From: Avena insularis
Taxonomy: Eukaryota; Streptophyta; Magnoliopsida; Poales; Poaceae
Direction: 5' to 3'
DNA: 64,000 nucleotides
Assembly (NCBI GenBank): GCA_023614405.1
Contig: CM042684.1
Location: 203,366,941-203,430,940, forward strand
Position numbers and translations under genes: made by a program. This document shows positions 1 to 13,186 of this stretch, piece by piece. The notes beneath the pieces are model-generated. The model saw only the letters and a program-made list of their open reading frames with translations. It searched no databases and was not told the origin of the DNA. Each line of letters opens with the position of its first letter. The first letter of the stretch is position 1.

Positions 1-140
1 CACGCCCAATCCTTAGCATCGGATTAATGCACGTATCCTTCTTTGCATTGCAAACTTGATGTGTTCTTTCCTAAAATTTACTGGTTTTGCTGCATTTCAT
101 TTAGCATCATGCGCATGCCCACCCATGGAGGAGGCATTAT
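1..140. other. Host sequence left of RLG-1
   Basis: Short AT-rich unique sequence before the first LTR. The last five bases (136-140, ATTAT) recur at 9672-9676, so this is the left half of the site into which RLG-1 inserted. No coding signal is seen. Because the sequence right of the element leads into an exon preceded by a splice acceptor, this piece is probably intronic, which is inference. Confidence 0.6.
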
Positions 141-3100
141 TGTAGTGACCTCGGATCAAGTAAGATCCTAAGTCCCTGTGATTAACATGCTAGTCCCTGG
201 ATCAATAGCTAGCACTCACAGTCGATGAAATATCATGTAAAACACAAGCCTTTATTACATGAATCGAATAATCCAGAGTTTACATTATTACAACAGAAGC
301 GATGTAAATACAACTTGGAGTCCCATCAATGCCACAGGCAGGTTGAGTGAAGACCCGCGATCCTAGCGCACCTTTCAACGATCTCTGAAATTCTGCACAT
401 GAAACGTGCAGCCAACAAGTTGGGTCAATACTTTGAATGTATTGGCAAATTACACCAAGGAAAGAAAGGACTATCTCTACATGCAAGGCTAGTTTAGGCT
501 GTAGAGTTCATTTGCATAAAGCTAGTTTTCTTAAGTAGAGAGAAGAATGGAAGATTGCCCTACTTTGTAAACATTTGCTTTGATAAAATAAGGTCGAGTG
601 GCACACGAGGATATTACGCACCAAGTGTCCAAACAACCAGACACTTGGATATTACGCACCAAGCGTCACTTGGATATTACACACCAAGTTTCCCAAAACC
701 CCACCCATTAGCGATATTACGCACGCCATGGGGTTTTAAAACTTTGTTTTAGAAAAGAGAGAGGAAGATCCTTCAGAGGCTCCATCCTTCAGACGCTCAT
801 TGTTGTTCTGTTACCGTGAACATGGCTGATCGATCAGATTGCAATACTCTCGAGAGCTTGTGCACTTTACCCACAATCCACGATCAAGTCATTTTACAGA
901 CAAGACCATGGCGAGGCTTTCCCTTAGTAGCCCCTCTACCTTTCGGATCCAACCGTGCCCAGAATCCTCCAAATGTTGGTACCCAGGTGAGGTTTCCCAC
1001 TAAGTACTAGGCCAAGACAGAGCCCATAATGTATTGTGGTTGCACTAGAAGCTTCTGAATTCTGAAACATGGCAGACTTCTTTGATTCCTGGGCGGCCGT
1101 CCTCCACCAAATATCACAACGTTGAACCGACAACCATTCCGCCCAGAAGAAAACTTAGTTTTATTTTGAAGTGGATTTGAGAAGAAAAGTTTGCTCTAGA
1201 GAGCCTTTATACTTAGAAAATTTCTTGTCTTTCGAACCCCCCAACGGTACTTTGTATATATAGCATAGCAAGCAATACTTAGCAAAAACAGGGGTAACCT
1301 ATTAGGACGGGAAATCCTAAGTATAGAGCTACTCATGGCATACTACAAAATCATCGCACTTGCAAAATAATACTAAGGAAAAATTCTACTAGAGTATCCT
1401 ACACATGCATACTACAGAATTTTGAAGATCACATGCATAGAATCAAAACTGAGACAAAATTATGAACAAGTGGTGTAACTTGCCTTATGTTGATAATATG
1501 GGTGTTAGATTGTATTTCTCCGCAGCAATCGCACTCTCCGAACAATCTAATACGAGGACAAGGTAGTTCCAATAAAAACAAATGCAAACATAGCAAACAC
1601 AACAAGGATGATCGAAAACATGCATGATGATTTAACATGACACAATGGTTATAATTAGTATTATGAACATTAATATATCATATGATGCATGTATGAGTTC
1701 ATTTAATGCAATAGGGTATTTTATCATTAAATGTCGATTTCTGTAAAGGGGTTTTAATAGTTCTGTTGAAACCTCTGTACTAATTGCCGTATTAAATTGT
1801 ATCTAAAGTGTACTGGATAGAGGGCATTAATACGAACCAGTAGCAATTGGATTCAACTTAATCGGAGTTATAAATCTTTTCTTATGATTTAAATAGTGTT
1901 TAATGGAGTTTAAATCATTGAAACAATTTCTGTTGTCTAAAATTCAAACTAAATATAGATCTGTAATCTACATGATAATGTGATTCTAGAGACATATTAT
2001 TCATATTTTTCTGAGTTATAAATTATTTACTATGAATATAATACTCTAAAAGTCCATTAAAACTATTTAAATTACTACAGCAATTTTACACTGCAAAATT
2101 TGGATCTAACAGCATATTAATGTTTAATATGAAATTATGAATCCATATACACTTTATTTGTATTTTTAGGATCTACAGATAATTTACTATGATTTATTTA
2201 GTCTAAAAAGCTCATTAAACCATTTAATTTATTACAGTAAATAGGTACTGTACAAGTTATATCTAATCTTGTATTAATATTCTACATAATTTTCTGAATC
2301 CGTAGGTATATTATTTATAATTTTTGGACATGTATTCAATTTTATATGAATTTTACAAGTTTGGACAAAATTCTGTCTATTTAAATCAATTTCAATTATG
2401 CAGGAATATTCCGTGGAATATGCTTTGCTACGTGGATGACTGCGATGTTGGCTGGACTGGCATCGACGTGGCTGCTGACTAAGCGAGTGACGCGGCGACG
2501 ACGTGGACAACGACGTGGCGCCACACGGTTGGCCCGTACCGGTTCAAGCTTGGTCTAATCAGGGACGTCCAGATCAGATCCAACGGTTGGGAGCAGAAGG
2601 TTGCGCAGGCCCTCGCCGGGGATGACGTCAGTGGCGGCGGGAGATGGTGGCTGGCGGCACAGACGGTGGTCTTCGACGCCGCTCCGGTGGTCAACGGTGA
2701 CGGGGAATAACACCACGGGACGGAGGAGAGGACGAGGAGGAGGATGGCGTAGTCGACGTCTTCCTTTGCTTCCGTGAGCGACGATCGCGAGAGGACGCAG
2801 TCGGCGACAGTGGAGCTCGGCGAGTGCATGCAGGCTGCGGTGTTCTGTGGAAAAGGAAGGAGGTCGAGGCATCGCAGCGAGAGGAGAGGTTAGGGGCAAA
2901 AGGAGGCAGCGGGTGCTCGGGGACGTCGACATCGACCTCGTCTGGCTTCAATGGCGGCGACAACGCAGAGGCAAGATCGGATTCGATCTGGAGCGGTGCT
3001 AGGGTTTGGGAAAGGAGGAAAAATTGGAGGAGATCGAAGTAGTGGTATAAGAGGGGAGGATTTCTTGGAGTAGAGGGCACGGATTCGAACCGAGGACGGA

Positions 3101-3984
3101 TAAATCGTGCGGATTTGAATCTGTACCGTGTTCTTCAGGGACTCTGGCTGGAGGTGGAAGAAGATGGGGTGGGCCCTACAGCGGGAGAGAGGGAGAGGGA
3201 TCTGTGGGCGGGCGGGCGGTGGTTAGGTGGGGGGTGATGCTGTCACACTTCTTACTTCCATTTGCACGTAGGTTAGGGATGGGTCGGCTAGGGCTGGTCC
3301 GGTTAGGTTAGTTGTTTCCCTTTTTTTTTCTGTAGTCTTTTTCTTTTATTCTTTTTCTGTTTTTCCTTTATAACTTTTGTTTTAGGGCTCCAAATTGAAC
3401 CAAATCAATTTCTAGAAATTTATAAATTCAAAACACACCTTTTAGGATGTATAGAATATGGTTTTACCAAAGTTGAAAATATCCATAATGCCATTTGCTT
3501 ACAAGGCATTACATGGCTAGTTGCATTAATAAAGAATTTGGGTTTAGAATTTTTAGGAAAAATATCCCAAATTTATTTCAGGACATACAGGGAATACTTT
3601 TCATCAATTTTAATATGTACCCAAACAATAGGTCATGTAGTACTCAAGAATTGGGAAATCCCATAAAGGGTAGTGGATAATCCTTTTTGGACAATACTAT
3701 TTCCTTTTTAGGGTTTATGTGCAATGATGGTCATGCATGCTTAATGATTTTGAATTTTTGAAATCTTGCACTCCAATTCTACAATCCATAATCAATCCAT
3801 GCCCTTTTTCCCATATGGCTACTTAGGTCATAACAAAAGAATATAAGATTTTGAATTCAAGGTTGAGAGGATTTTCTATTCAAAAAGTTTCTTCTCTTTG
3901 AGAATTTTCAACATAGTCAAACAATCAATCAAACTTATTTATTTATTTCACACTCCAAAATTAGGAAAATTTTGGGATGTGACA
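141..3984 (-). repeat. RLG-1 3' LTR (3844 bp)
   Basis: Near-identical to 5793-9671, with scattered substitutions and small indels. It starts TG and ends CA. An AT-rich half (about 1250-2400) is followed by a GC-rich, CpG-rich island (about 2450-3260) and a second AT-rich part. Open frames in the GC-rich island differ between the two LTR copies because of indels and are not treated as genes. Confidence 0.93.
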
Positions 3985-3998
3985 GACTACCACCCTTA
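3985..3998 (-). promoter_or_regulatory. RLG-1 polypurine tract
   Basis: On the minus strand a purine-rich stretch (AAGGGTGGTAG) directly abuts the LTR that starts TGTCACATCC. This is the expected plus-strand priming site for LTR retrotransposons. A second copy of the same segment lies at about 4063-4085, a small local duplication. Confidence 0.7.
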
Positions 3999-4964
3999 AA
4001 AGAAATCTCGTCCCGAGATTTGGGAAGGCTAGAAAGAAAGAAAGGTTCGGGGTCCTCTAGGATGCTACCACCCTTAAAAGAAATTGACTAGGTCACTTCT
4101 CGAGGATTCACTTAGCTCAGATTGGTTCTCCTTTAGACTTTTATTGGCACAATGTCTCTAGCACATTCTAAACATCATGATTGATAGTTTCCGAGAAGGC
4201 ACTTCTTAAACTAGTAAAACTCTCATGGTGGGCAAATAGGGAACGTTTACTTCACGGTTCCCATAATTCACGGTTGGGATTCATCCTTACCGTATATTCC
4301 TATGCTTAGCAATGGATGCTTTTAGAAGGGTGTAACAATATACCATTCTAGGGTTTAGGCTCAACGTCGACTCTCTGCTAAGGTTGAAAAGGGCACTCAA
4401 GATTCGCAAAGCCAACAGTACAAGAGCGAATAATAAGAGTAGTAGGAATGGTGATCAATCCATCCTGCACCCAAATAATTACCATGTACGAGGATAGGTG
4501 AATCACGTTTTTCTATCACTCGGGCATTCTTACTTGCCTTGAAGAATGTTTCCATGGGCCAGTTTGGGGAAAATGGGCATTCCTTTCATATGTCGAATTG
4601 CGAAGTGATAACTTTGGGTGCGGTGTCTAGAGTCTTGAATCCATCTCTTTGTCGTGTCCTCGCGGAGCTTCATGAGGTCTTGGCGCATTCCGTCTCTGAC
4701 TTATTGATTCAGTTGATGTTCCACCGGGTGGAGGTGCATTGAGCGGGGTTGTGATTGGTCCCTTCGCATAGGAAGAATGTAACTTGAGAGGTGGGACATT
4801 CTTCTGATTGGTGCCTTCCTTCACAAAGAGGGCGCGATCATGATGCTCCTTGGTGATATGCCCTATTTCTCCATAGATCGTGCAAGCTAAATGTTTTGGG
4901 ACTTCAACTTCTTGGATTTTTGGTATACGAGACGAGATTGAAGTAGAACCACTTTAAATTCTTC

Positions 4965-5255
4965 CTAAGATATCACCCCTTGATGATCATCAATGGTGTG
5001 TTGCATCTCCCACCAAGTTGGAGCGTCGTCCTTTAGGAATTGGGTGGCATAATGAAGCATTCTGTTGACTTCAATGTTGGCATCCTTCATTCTTTCTTCA
5101 ACCTGGAGCATCCACTTCTTTGCATCAGCGTGGCTCTTACGCTTGGTGGAGTTGAGTTCCTTGTCCTCCTTATTGATATGGTCCATCCGTCGAGTTGACC
5201 AAGGTTTAGAGTAGGAACAAATGGAGTATGGAAAGAAGAAGAATAACCCATACAA
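4965..5255 (-). pseudogene. Gag remnant of RLG-1
   Basis: An open frame of about 96 codons on the minus strand resembles the central part of the retrotransposon gag (Retrotrans_gag) domain: a Trp in ADAKKWM, then an acidic helix and the ATQFLKDDAPTWWEM segment, matching the usual 'A..L...A..WW' core. Nothing downstream completes the domain; no CCHC zinc knuckle or protease is present. The rest of the 1.8-kb interior carries no recognisable protein, so capsid function must have been supplied in trans if the element moved recently. The role is inferred from family resemblance. Confidence 0.65.
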
Positions 5256-5778
5256 GATTTTTTTTTAGAAAATAGGTTTTCATTAGCTATGGTAATAACC
5301 ATACAGGATAGCAAACAATTTGTCGCATCTATATTTAGCGAATCTTATCCGGGTTTGGTTCCTAATAGGTCACTTGGAATCTTCGAGGCTTCGAGTCTCC
5401 AAAAGTCTTCGTGCTCTTGATAGTCTTCATGTTCTTCATAATCTTCAATCTTTCGAGTTCTTCAGTTAATAACATTGACTTAAGGCCTTTGAAGTCTTTA
5501 ATCTCGTAGCTTCAGTCTTGGAACATCTTTCATGGAGGTCTTCAAGTCCCGACTTAATCGAAATATTGAGATGATCTTCTTTGAAAAGGTAGTCTTGAGA
5601 GAGAAGTTTCTTCTTGAAGTGCATAATGGACATCTCTAATGTTGAAAAGAAGAGGCTTAAGAAATTTTAAAACCCCAAAGGTAGATGATGAGAAGTATGA
5701 GAGTTTTCTGAAATAACTTAGAAAATATTTGTCCTAAGGTTTTTCCATGTCTAGGGTCACGATCTACAGTCAACTTAT

Positions 5779-5790
5779 GCTCTGATACCA
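5779..5790 (-). promoter_or_regulatory. RLG-1 primer-binding site
   Basis: The minus strand reads TGGTATCAGAGC two bases inside the LTR. This is the standard plant PBS complementary to the 3' end of initiator tRNA-Met, and it fixes the element orientation as minus. Confidence 0.9.
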
Positions 5791-5792
5791 TC

Positions 5793-8700
5793 TGTAGTGA
5801 CCTCGGATCAAGTAAGATCCTAAGTCCCTGTGATTAACATGCTAGTCCCTGGATCAATAGCTAGCACTCACAGTCGATGAAATATCATGTAAAACACAAG
5901 CCTTTATTACATGAATCGAATAATCCAGAGTTTACATTATTACAACAGAAGCGATGTAAATACAACTTGGAGTCCCATCAATGCCACAGGCAGGTTGAGT
6001 GAAGACCCGCGATCCTAGCGCACCTTTCAACGATCTCTGAAATTCTGCACATGAAACGTGCAGCCAACAAGTTGGGTCAATACTTTGAATGTATTGGCAA
6101 ATTACACCAAGGAAAGAAAGGACTATCTCTACATGCAAGGCTAGTTTAGGCTGTAGAGTTCATTTGCATAAAGCTAGTTTTCTTAAGTAGAGAGAAGAAT
6201 GGAAGATTGCCCTACTTTGTAAACATTTGCTTTGATAAAATAAGGTCGAGTGGCACACGAGGATATTACGCACCAAGTGTCCAAACAACCAGACACTTGG
6301 ATATTACGCACCAAGCGTCACTTGGATATTACACACCAAGTTTCCCAAAACCCCACCCATTAGCGATATTACGCACGCCATGGGGTTTTAAAACTTTGTT
6401 TTAGAAAAGAGAGAGGAAGATCCTTCAGAGGCTCCATCCTTCAGACGCTCATTGTTGTTCTGTTACCGTGAACACGGCTGATCGATCAGATTGCAATACT
6501 CTCGAGAGCTTGTGCACTTTACCCACAATCCACGATCAAGTCCTTTTACAGACAAGACCATGGCGAGGCTTTCCCTTAGTAGCCCCTCTAACTTTCGGAT
6601 CCAACCGTGCCCAGAATCCTCCAAATGTTGGTACCCAGGTGAGGTTTCCCACTAAGTACTAGGCCAAGACAGAGCCCATAATGTATTGTGGTTGCACTGG
6701 AAGCTTCTGAATTCTGAAACATGGCAGACTTCTTTGATTCCTGGGCGGCCGTCCTCCACCAAATATCACACATGTTGACCCGACAACCATTCCGCCCAGA
6801 AGAAAACTTAGTTTTATTTTGAAGTGGATTTGAGAAGAAAAGTTTGCTCTAGAGAGCCTTTATACTTAGAAAATTTCTTGTCTTTCGAACCCCCCAACGG
6901 TAATTTGTATATATAGCATAGCAAGCAATACTTAGCAAAAACAGGGGTAACCTATTAGGATGGGAAATCCTAAGTATAGAGCTACTCATGGCATACTACA
7001 AAATCATCGCACTTGCAAAATAATACTAAGGAAAAATTCTACTAGAGTATCCTACACATGCATACTACAGAATTTTGAAGATCACATGCATAGAATCAAA
7101 ACTGGGACAAAATTATAAACAAGTGGTGTAACTTTCCTTATGTTGATAATATGGGTGTTAGATTGTATTTCTCCGCAGCAATCGCACTCTCCGAACAATC
7201 TAATACGAGGACAAGGTAGTTCCAATCAAAACAATTGCAAACATAGCAAACACAACAAGGATGATCGAAAACATGCATGATGATTTAACATGACACAATG
7301 GTTATAATTAGTATTATGAACATTAATATATCATATGATGCATGTATGAGTTCATTTAATGCAATAGGGTATTTTATCATTAAATGTCGATTTCTGTAAA
7401 GGGGTTTTAATAGTTCTGTTGAAACCTCTGTACTAATTGCCGTATTAAATTGTATCTAAAGTGTACTGGATAGAGGGCATTAATACGAACCAGTAACAAT
7501 TGGATTCAACTTAATCGGAGTTATAAATCTTTTCTTATGATTTAAATAGTGTTTAATGGAGTTTAAATCATTGAAACAATTTCTGTTTTCTAAAATTCAA
7601 ACTAAATATAGATCTGTAATCTACATGATAATGTGATTCTAGAGACATATTATTCATATTTTTCTGAGTTATAAATTATTTACTATGAATATAATACTCT
7701 AAAAGTCCATTAAAACTATTTAAATTACTACAGCAATTTTACACTGCAAAATTTGGATCTAACAGCATATTAATGTTTTATATGAAATTATGAATCCATA
7801 TACACTTTATTTGTATTTTTAGGATCTACAGATAATTTACTATGATTTATTTAGTCTAAAAAGCTCATTAAACCATTTAATTTATTACAGTAAATAGGTA
7901 CTGTACAAGTTATATCTAATCTTGTATTAATATTCTACATAATTTTCTGAATCCGTAGGTATATTATTTATAATTTTTGGACATGTATTCAATTTTATAT
8001 GAATTTTACAAGTTTGGACAAAATTCTGTCTATTTAAATCAATTTCAATTATGCAGGGAATATTCCAGGGAATATGCTTTGCTACGTGGACAGTGACTGG
8101 GCGCTGACCTGCTGACTGGCATCGACGTGGCTGCTGACTAAGCGAGTGACGCAGCGACGACGTGGACAGCGACGTGGCGCCACACGGTTGGCCCGTACCG
8201 GTTCAAGCTTGGTCTAATCAGGGACGTCCAGATCAGATCCAACGGTTGGGAGCAGAAGGTTGCGCAGGCCCTCGCCGGGGATGACGTCAGTGGCGGCGGG
8301 AGATGGTGGCTGGCGGCACAGACGGTGGTCTTCGACGCCGCTCCGGTGGTCAACGGTGACGGGGAATAACACCACGGGACGGAGGAGAGGACGAGGAGGA
8401 GGATGGCGTAGTCGACGTCTTCCTTTGCTTCCCGTAGCGACGACTGCGAGAGGACGCAGGTCAGCAGCGACAGTGGAGCTCCGGCGAGTGCATGCAGGCT
8501 CTGCGGTGTTCCTGTGGAAAAGGAAGGAGGTCAGGGCGAAGCATCGCAGCGAGAGGGAGAGGTTAGGGGCAAAAGGAGGCAGCGGGGTGCTCGGGGACGT
8601 CGACATCGACCTCGTCTGGCTTCAATGGCGGCGACGACGCAGAGGCAAGATCGGATTCGATCTGGAGCGGTGCTAGGGTTTGGGAAAGGAGGAAAAATTG

Positions 8701-9671
8701 GAGGAGATCGAAGTAGTGGTATAAGAGGGGAGGATTTCTTGGAGTAGAGGGCACGGATTCGAACCGAGGACGGATAAATCGTGCGGATTTGAATCTGTAC
8801 CGTGTTCTTCAGGGACTCTGGCTGGAGGTGGAAGAAGATGGGGTGGGCCCTACCTGTCAGCGGGAGAGAGGGGAGAGGGGATCTGCGGGCGGGCCGGCGG
8901 TGGTTGCCTGGTGGGCTGATGCTGGTCATACATGCTACTTCTTACCGCTGCTGATGTAGGTTAGGGATGGGCCGGCTAGGGCTGGTCCGGTTAGGTTAGT
9001 TGTTTCCCTTTTTTTTCTGTAGTCTTTTTCTTTTATTCTTTTTCTGTTTTTCCTTTATAACTTTTGTTTTAGGGCTCCAAATTGAACCAAATCAATTTCT
9101 AGAAATTTATAAATTCAAAACACACCTTTTAGGATGTATAGAATATGGTTTTACCAAAGTTGAAAATATCCATAATGCCATTTGCTTACAAGGCATTACA
9201 TGGCTAGTTGCATTAATAAAGAATTTGGGTTTAGAATTTTTAGGAAAAATATCCCAAATTTATTTCAGGACATACAGGGAATACTTTTCATCAATTTTAA
9301 TATGTACCCAAACAATAGGTCATGTAGTACTCAAGAATTGGGAAATACCATAAAGGGTAGTGGATAATCCTTTTTGGACAATACTATTTCCTTTTTAGGG
9401 TTTATGTGCAATGATGGTCATGCATGCTTAATGATTTTGAATTTTTGAAATCTTGCACTCCAATTCTACAATCCATAATCAATCCATGCCCTTTTTCCCA
9501 TATGGCTACTTAGGTCATAACAAAAGAATATAAGATTTTGAATTCAAGGTTGAGAGGATTTTCTATTCAAAAAGTTTCTTCTCTTTGAGAATTTTCAACA
9601 TAGTCAAACAATCAATCAAACTTATTTATTTATTTCACACTCCAAAATTAGGAAAATTTTGGGATGTGACA
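5793..9671 (-). repeat. RLG-1 5' LTR (3879 bp)
   Basis: Second copy of the giant LTR, next to the PBS and therefore the 5' LTR in element sense. It differs from the left copy mainly by small indels in the GC-rich island (about 8070-8930) and scattered substitutions. The right edge is followed by the ATTAT target duplication. Confidence 0.93.
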
Positions 9672-9831
9672 ATTATCGAGTGACAAGTGTTTTTATGTAT
9701 CAAGCTGCTTTGCTGGAATTTTAGTGACCTATGCTTTGTCCCCGAAAACATTTTTTTCGATAAAGAGCGCTTTATTACTAAAAGTGTCCCCTAAAATATA
9801 CTGATCATTTTTGTTGCATCATGATTTGCAG

Positions 9832-10577
9832 AAACAAAGTCATTCTGATCTGTTGCCACTTATTACTAAGGTCATGACTGCTCATGTGCCAGCTAAGAAG
9901 GCAAACCCTGAAGTACGGCCCTTTTCATGTCGGTTCTGTTTCCCATGTTTGAGAAATATGCCTCTATGGTTCTTTGCCATTTGCGGTACCACTATGGAGC
10001 TTGCACGATGTGTGCAGCTGAATGTGGATTGTGAAATGAGAATTTGGTTTAATTTTTTTGAAATGAGAATCTGGTTTAATTTTGGATTTGCTATCTGCAG
10101 TTTCCACCTTACTCATATTGCTCATGGCGTAATGGTGCTGGTCACTACAAGGATTTGACAATTGCCCGTCTCCGAGAGAAATACAAAGCTTATAGACACA
10201 TGATTTCATGCCTTCAAGAGAAAGTGAAACACCAGGACGAACAGATTAGGCACATGAAGGAAGAAGTGTCCACATCCACTAAGCGGATAGCTGATTTGAC
10301 TGCAGGATGGAATACATCAATTTTAGTTGCTCATGATGCTGCTGTTGATTTTCAAAAGTTCGTGGCTGACAACTTAGTCCCCGAGTTGCCTGATGTGGAT
10401 GGCGACGAGCTGATTGGCCAGGTGTACGACCGGATCTTGGAACAGGTGGGAATGCCAGCTGACAATCTTTTCAATTCGGCTCTAGAAGCAGATGAGACCC
10501 TGACAGAAATTCGAGATTCTCCACGCCCATATAGTCCTGATCCTGCAAAAGATGAGGAAATCTCTAAACCATATTGA
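9832..10577 (+). CDS. 3' end of a spliced host gene, coiled-coil protein
   Basis: Two exons can be read: 9832-9912 and 10101-10577, joined by a GT-AG intron (9913-10100) in phase 0. The first is preceded by an acceptor (TTTGCAG), so upstream exons must lie elsewhere, probably left of the window with RLG-1 in the intervening intron. Together the exons give about 185 codons. After a Cys/Trp-containing stretch (PPYSYCSWRNG) comes a charged helical segment with heptad-like spacing (LREKYKAYRHM to about HMKEEV), then a mixed acidic tail with Pro/Ser near the C-terminus; the stop is TGA at 10575. I do not recognise the family. Codon use and splice sites look genuine. It could also be a small captured gene fragment. 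Confidence 0.55.
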
Positions 10578-12426
10578 CCGCTCTACTTTCATTTTTGAAG
10601 GGTTTGGGTCTCTTGTGAGGATCACTGTTTGTTAAGTCAGGTACTATAACTGTTTTTTTGCTCTGCTGGTGTGTGGTGTCCACGGATATATATATTTGAT
10701 GTACTATTATGACATATATATTGGACTTGACTTTATGTGACTATATTTGGCAACAACAGTCATCTTATTCAAACTTGTGGTGGTTTTTTATCTTTCAATT
10801 TTTTTCCTTCTGAGATCTGTTAATGATGATGTTAATGTTAGTTGCGAGTGATTTTTTAGCATGTTTCTGGTAGTAAACTAAAACTTGTAGTTGTAGATTG
10901 TGGAATTTCAGGTCGATGTTTGAAGTCTAGATTTTGATGTCATAGAAAGGGCAGGCTTCTACTACTTGGAATATTTTACCCAGCAATTGATTGTATCACA
11001 CGAATAAGTGCACAAACTTGATGTCTGTAGGCAGGAAACTAAGCAATGCAAGTGCACAAACGTGTATCAGTCGTGTGGTTGCTACTATTAATACAGCCAT
11101 GGTTTCCCCTAAAAAGGCGAGGTTCGCAAAAAAATAAAAATAAATACTGGGGCGAAAGTTAGTTTCAAGTTCGAGGTAACTCAGTCGTGTGCCCCTCGAC
11201 CCCATCATCATCTTCTCCGCCTGGCCACCCTCCCTCGACCGGAACGTCCCTGCCGCTCCACCATTGAACACCACCGCACCGCCGTTCACTGGTATGTACA
11301 TCCCCAACCTCCAGCCATTACGGGCTTTCCAAAGGATAGAATGCATTTATTATTGGGCATTGGGAGATAAATAAGCTCATGGCGTTTACATGAAATGGAA
11401 TCAGCGTTGGCGGATGCATTTGCTGCGTCGGCGGATGCTTGTAAAGCAGAGGTGGATGCTGAAGCAGCACCAACGAATACATGTGAAGCAAATGGGGAGG
11501 CCTATACTTGTACCGCATGGGAGTCTTGGGCAATGTTGAGCGATGCTTGGAAAGCGGTGGAGGCACAGTCGAAATCCTCGCCGGCTGCTACTGGAACAAA
11601 TTCGGTTATGTTGGCTGCCGCTACCAAAGCGACGACTACGTGGGATGCTCGAAATGCGTCAGCTCATGGTCGTGCTTCTTCAGCGTCAACGGTTGTGGCT
11701 CGTCATTCATCAGCGGCGTCTGCTCCATCTGTTCAGAACTCGTCGACCCCATTATAAGTTCTACGTTGGATTTTGTCTTCCTGACTTCCTCCCTCTTTTG
11801 TGTATTCTGCTCTAGGGTTTTTTCTGGACATAGTGGATATTAGTTTAAACTAGTAGTACTGGGAACATAAAAATCTATTTAATAACAAACTAGTGATCCG
11901 AATGGGATGAAACTTTCACAGGATTCAAACCTAGGCACCGATGATTTACTGATTTTTTGTCAATTTTTTTCGAATAGTTTTACTTTTTAGTTCAAAATCT
12001 GAACTACTGTCATACGTTTGATCTAAGATGGAAGGTGGATCCTGGGCAAGTCACCGTGAGACTTGGGTTCACCAAGTCAATGAAGCTGCGTCCGTTTTTT
12101 CTCCTCTTCTTTATGATAAAACCAGAAAATTCAGGTGGGGGCCTTTCTGTCCTCCCCGGTGACCTAAAAAAAGTTCTTCATTCCCTTTGCCCAGTTCAGA
12201 TATGCTGAAGCATTTTGCGGTGCTTTAGTACTACTCCGGTTGATTGCTTGTGCTGTTTAGGTCTTTTTGGTTGATAGACTCTGCTTTTTAGGTAGTTTTT
12301 CACATGGGTGCAGTTTAGGAAATTTCGATGATAAATTTTCATGTCAAAATGTAGGATGCATTGTGGTGTTTACTTAATTCTTTTTTAGGGTTGTGCATTG
12401 TGCATTGCGCTGTTTACTTAATTCTG
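10578..12426. other. Intergenic / possible F-box 5' region
   Basis: The first part is T-rich and probably the 3' UTR of the coiled-coil gene. Around 11180-11291 is a GC-rich stretch ending in a possible splice donor (CTGGTATGT), which may be a leader exon of the F-box gene. An Ala/Ser/Thr-rich frame at 11395-11757 overlaps frames of similar length in other phases and is not convincing. No LTR, TIR or RNA gene is seen. Confidence 0.4.
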
Positions 12427-13186
12427 ATGATGCACTTGTGCTATTTGCATCATCCTACCAGCTTTGGTGGAAGAACATATGTAACAATCAACGACTTGCC
12501 AAGCGATGTATTTGGTCAGATTCTTGTTAGGCTTCCTCCGCACCCATCCTGCATACTGAGGGCATCAATCGCCCAAAAATGTTGGATGGACTTCATGGGA
12601 AGCAACGATTTCAAAAGGCTAACCCTGTCGCACAACAGAGGAATGCCGTTACTTGCGTTTTTCACCAACAGCTCCGAGGACGCTCGATTCTTAACATATC
12701 ATAATCTTGACCAATCCATCTTCCAGAAGCTGAACAGGCTGGTGGAAGTACATAAAGCCTACAAACCATATGTACTTGGATGTCGCAATGGTAGGGTGCT
12801 ACTTCATTATACGCAATGGTCTAACATGATAAAGGCCTGGGATCCTATCAGTGGAAGTGAAACAGTGATACTAGAACCACCAATTTGGCGGAGACGTGAG
12901 TATGATAGCGGCATAATTCTCTGTTCGAGAAATCATGGGCAATTGTCTTCATACTGTTGCAGCAATTTCTGGGTTGTTTAGATAGTAACCAATGGTAACC
13001 AAGCACTGGTGAGGAGGTACTCATCAGAGTTAGGAAAATGGGAGGACTGGATTGAACCTGCTAAGATGCTGGCTAACACTGATCGTAGGCCGTCAACTCT
13101 CATAGGGGACATTTTGTACTGGCCAACAATGAACACCAGATATATAATTGCCTTCGATAACGTGACAACAAAACTGTGTTATATTG
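12427..13186 (+). pseudogene. F-box gene, part 1 (interrupted by A1)
   Basis: An F-box motif sits at about 12493-12600 (NDLPSDVFGQILVRLPP, then a Cys/Trp pair), followed by the hydrophobic segment 'MPLLAFF' and a region typical of grass F-box proteins with a degenerate beta-propeller-like C-terminal part (LGCRNGRVLLH, WDPISG, YSSELGKWEDW). Proteins of this type recruit substrates to SCF ubiquitin ligases through SKP1. The first in-frame ATG pair is at 12427/12430, but an upstream exon may supply the real start. There is an in-frame TAG at 12979-12981, after which the frame continues with clear F-box homology (RRYSSELGKW), so this copy carries a nonsense change besides the insertion at 13187. 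Confidence 0.8.

Larger units (their letters stand above)
141..9671 (-). mobile_element. RLG-1: LTR retrotransposon with giant LTRs
   Basis: Two long direct repeats (141-3984 and 5793-9671) begin TGTAGTGACC and end GGGATGTGACA on the plus strand and are flanked by a perfect 5-bp duplication ATTAT (136-140, 9672-9676). A primer-binding site complementary to initiator tRNA-Met lies 2 bp inside the right LTR on the minus strand, and a purine-rich tract lies next to the left LTR, so the element reads on the minus strand. The interior is only about 1.8 kb and holds a gag remnant but no protease, reverse transcriptase or integrase. It is therefore non-autonomous and mostly LTR by length. The LTR copies are very similar, suggesting a fairly recent insertion. 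Superfamily is inferred as Ty3/gypsy from the gag remnant. Confidence 0.93.

Noticed and set aside
2450..3260. Protein-coding genes in the GC-rich island of the RLG-1 LTRs (for example 2555-2932 and 8531-8929)
   Set aside because: The frames differ between the two LTR copies because of indels, overlap in several phases and have low-complexity composition.
5779..5790. tRNA gene at PBS sites
   Set aside because: Only the 12-base complement of the tRNA 3' end is present; no cloverleaf or A/B boxes.
10139..10152. CACTACAAGGAT as the left CACTA terminus
   Set aside because: It lies inside a coding exon, the match breaks after CACTACAAG, and the flank does not give the TCT duplication.
11395..11757. 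Ala/Thr-rich 120-codon ORF
   Set aside because: Two other frames of similar length overlap it, no homology is evident and composition alone explains it.
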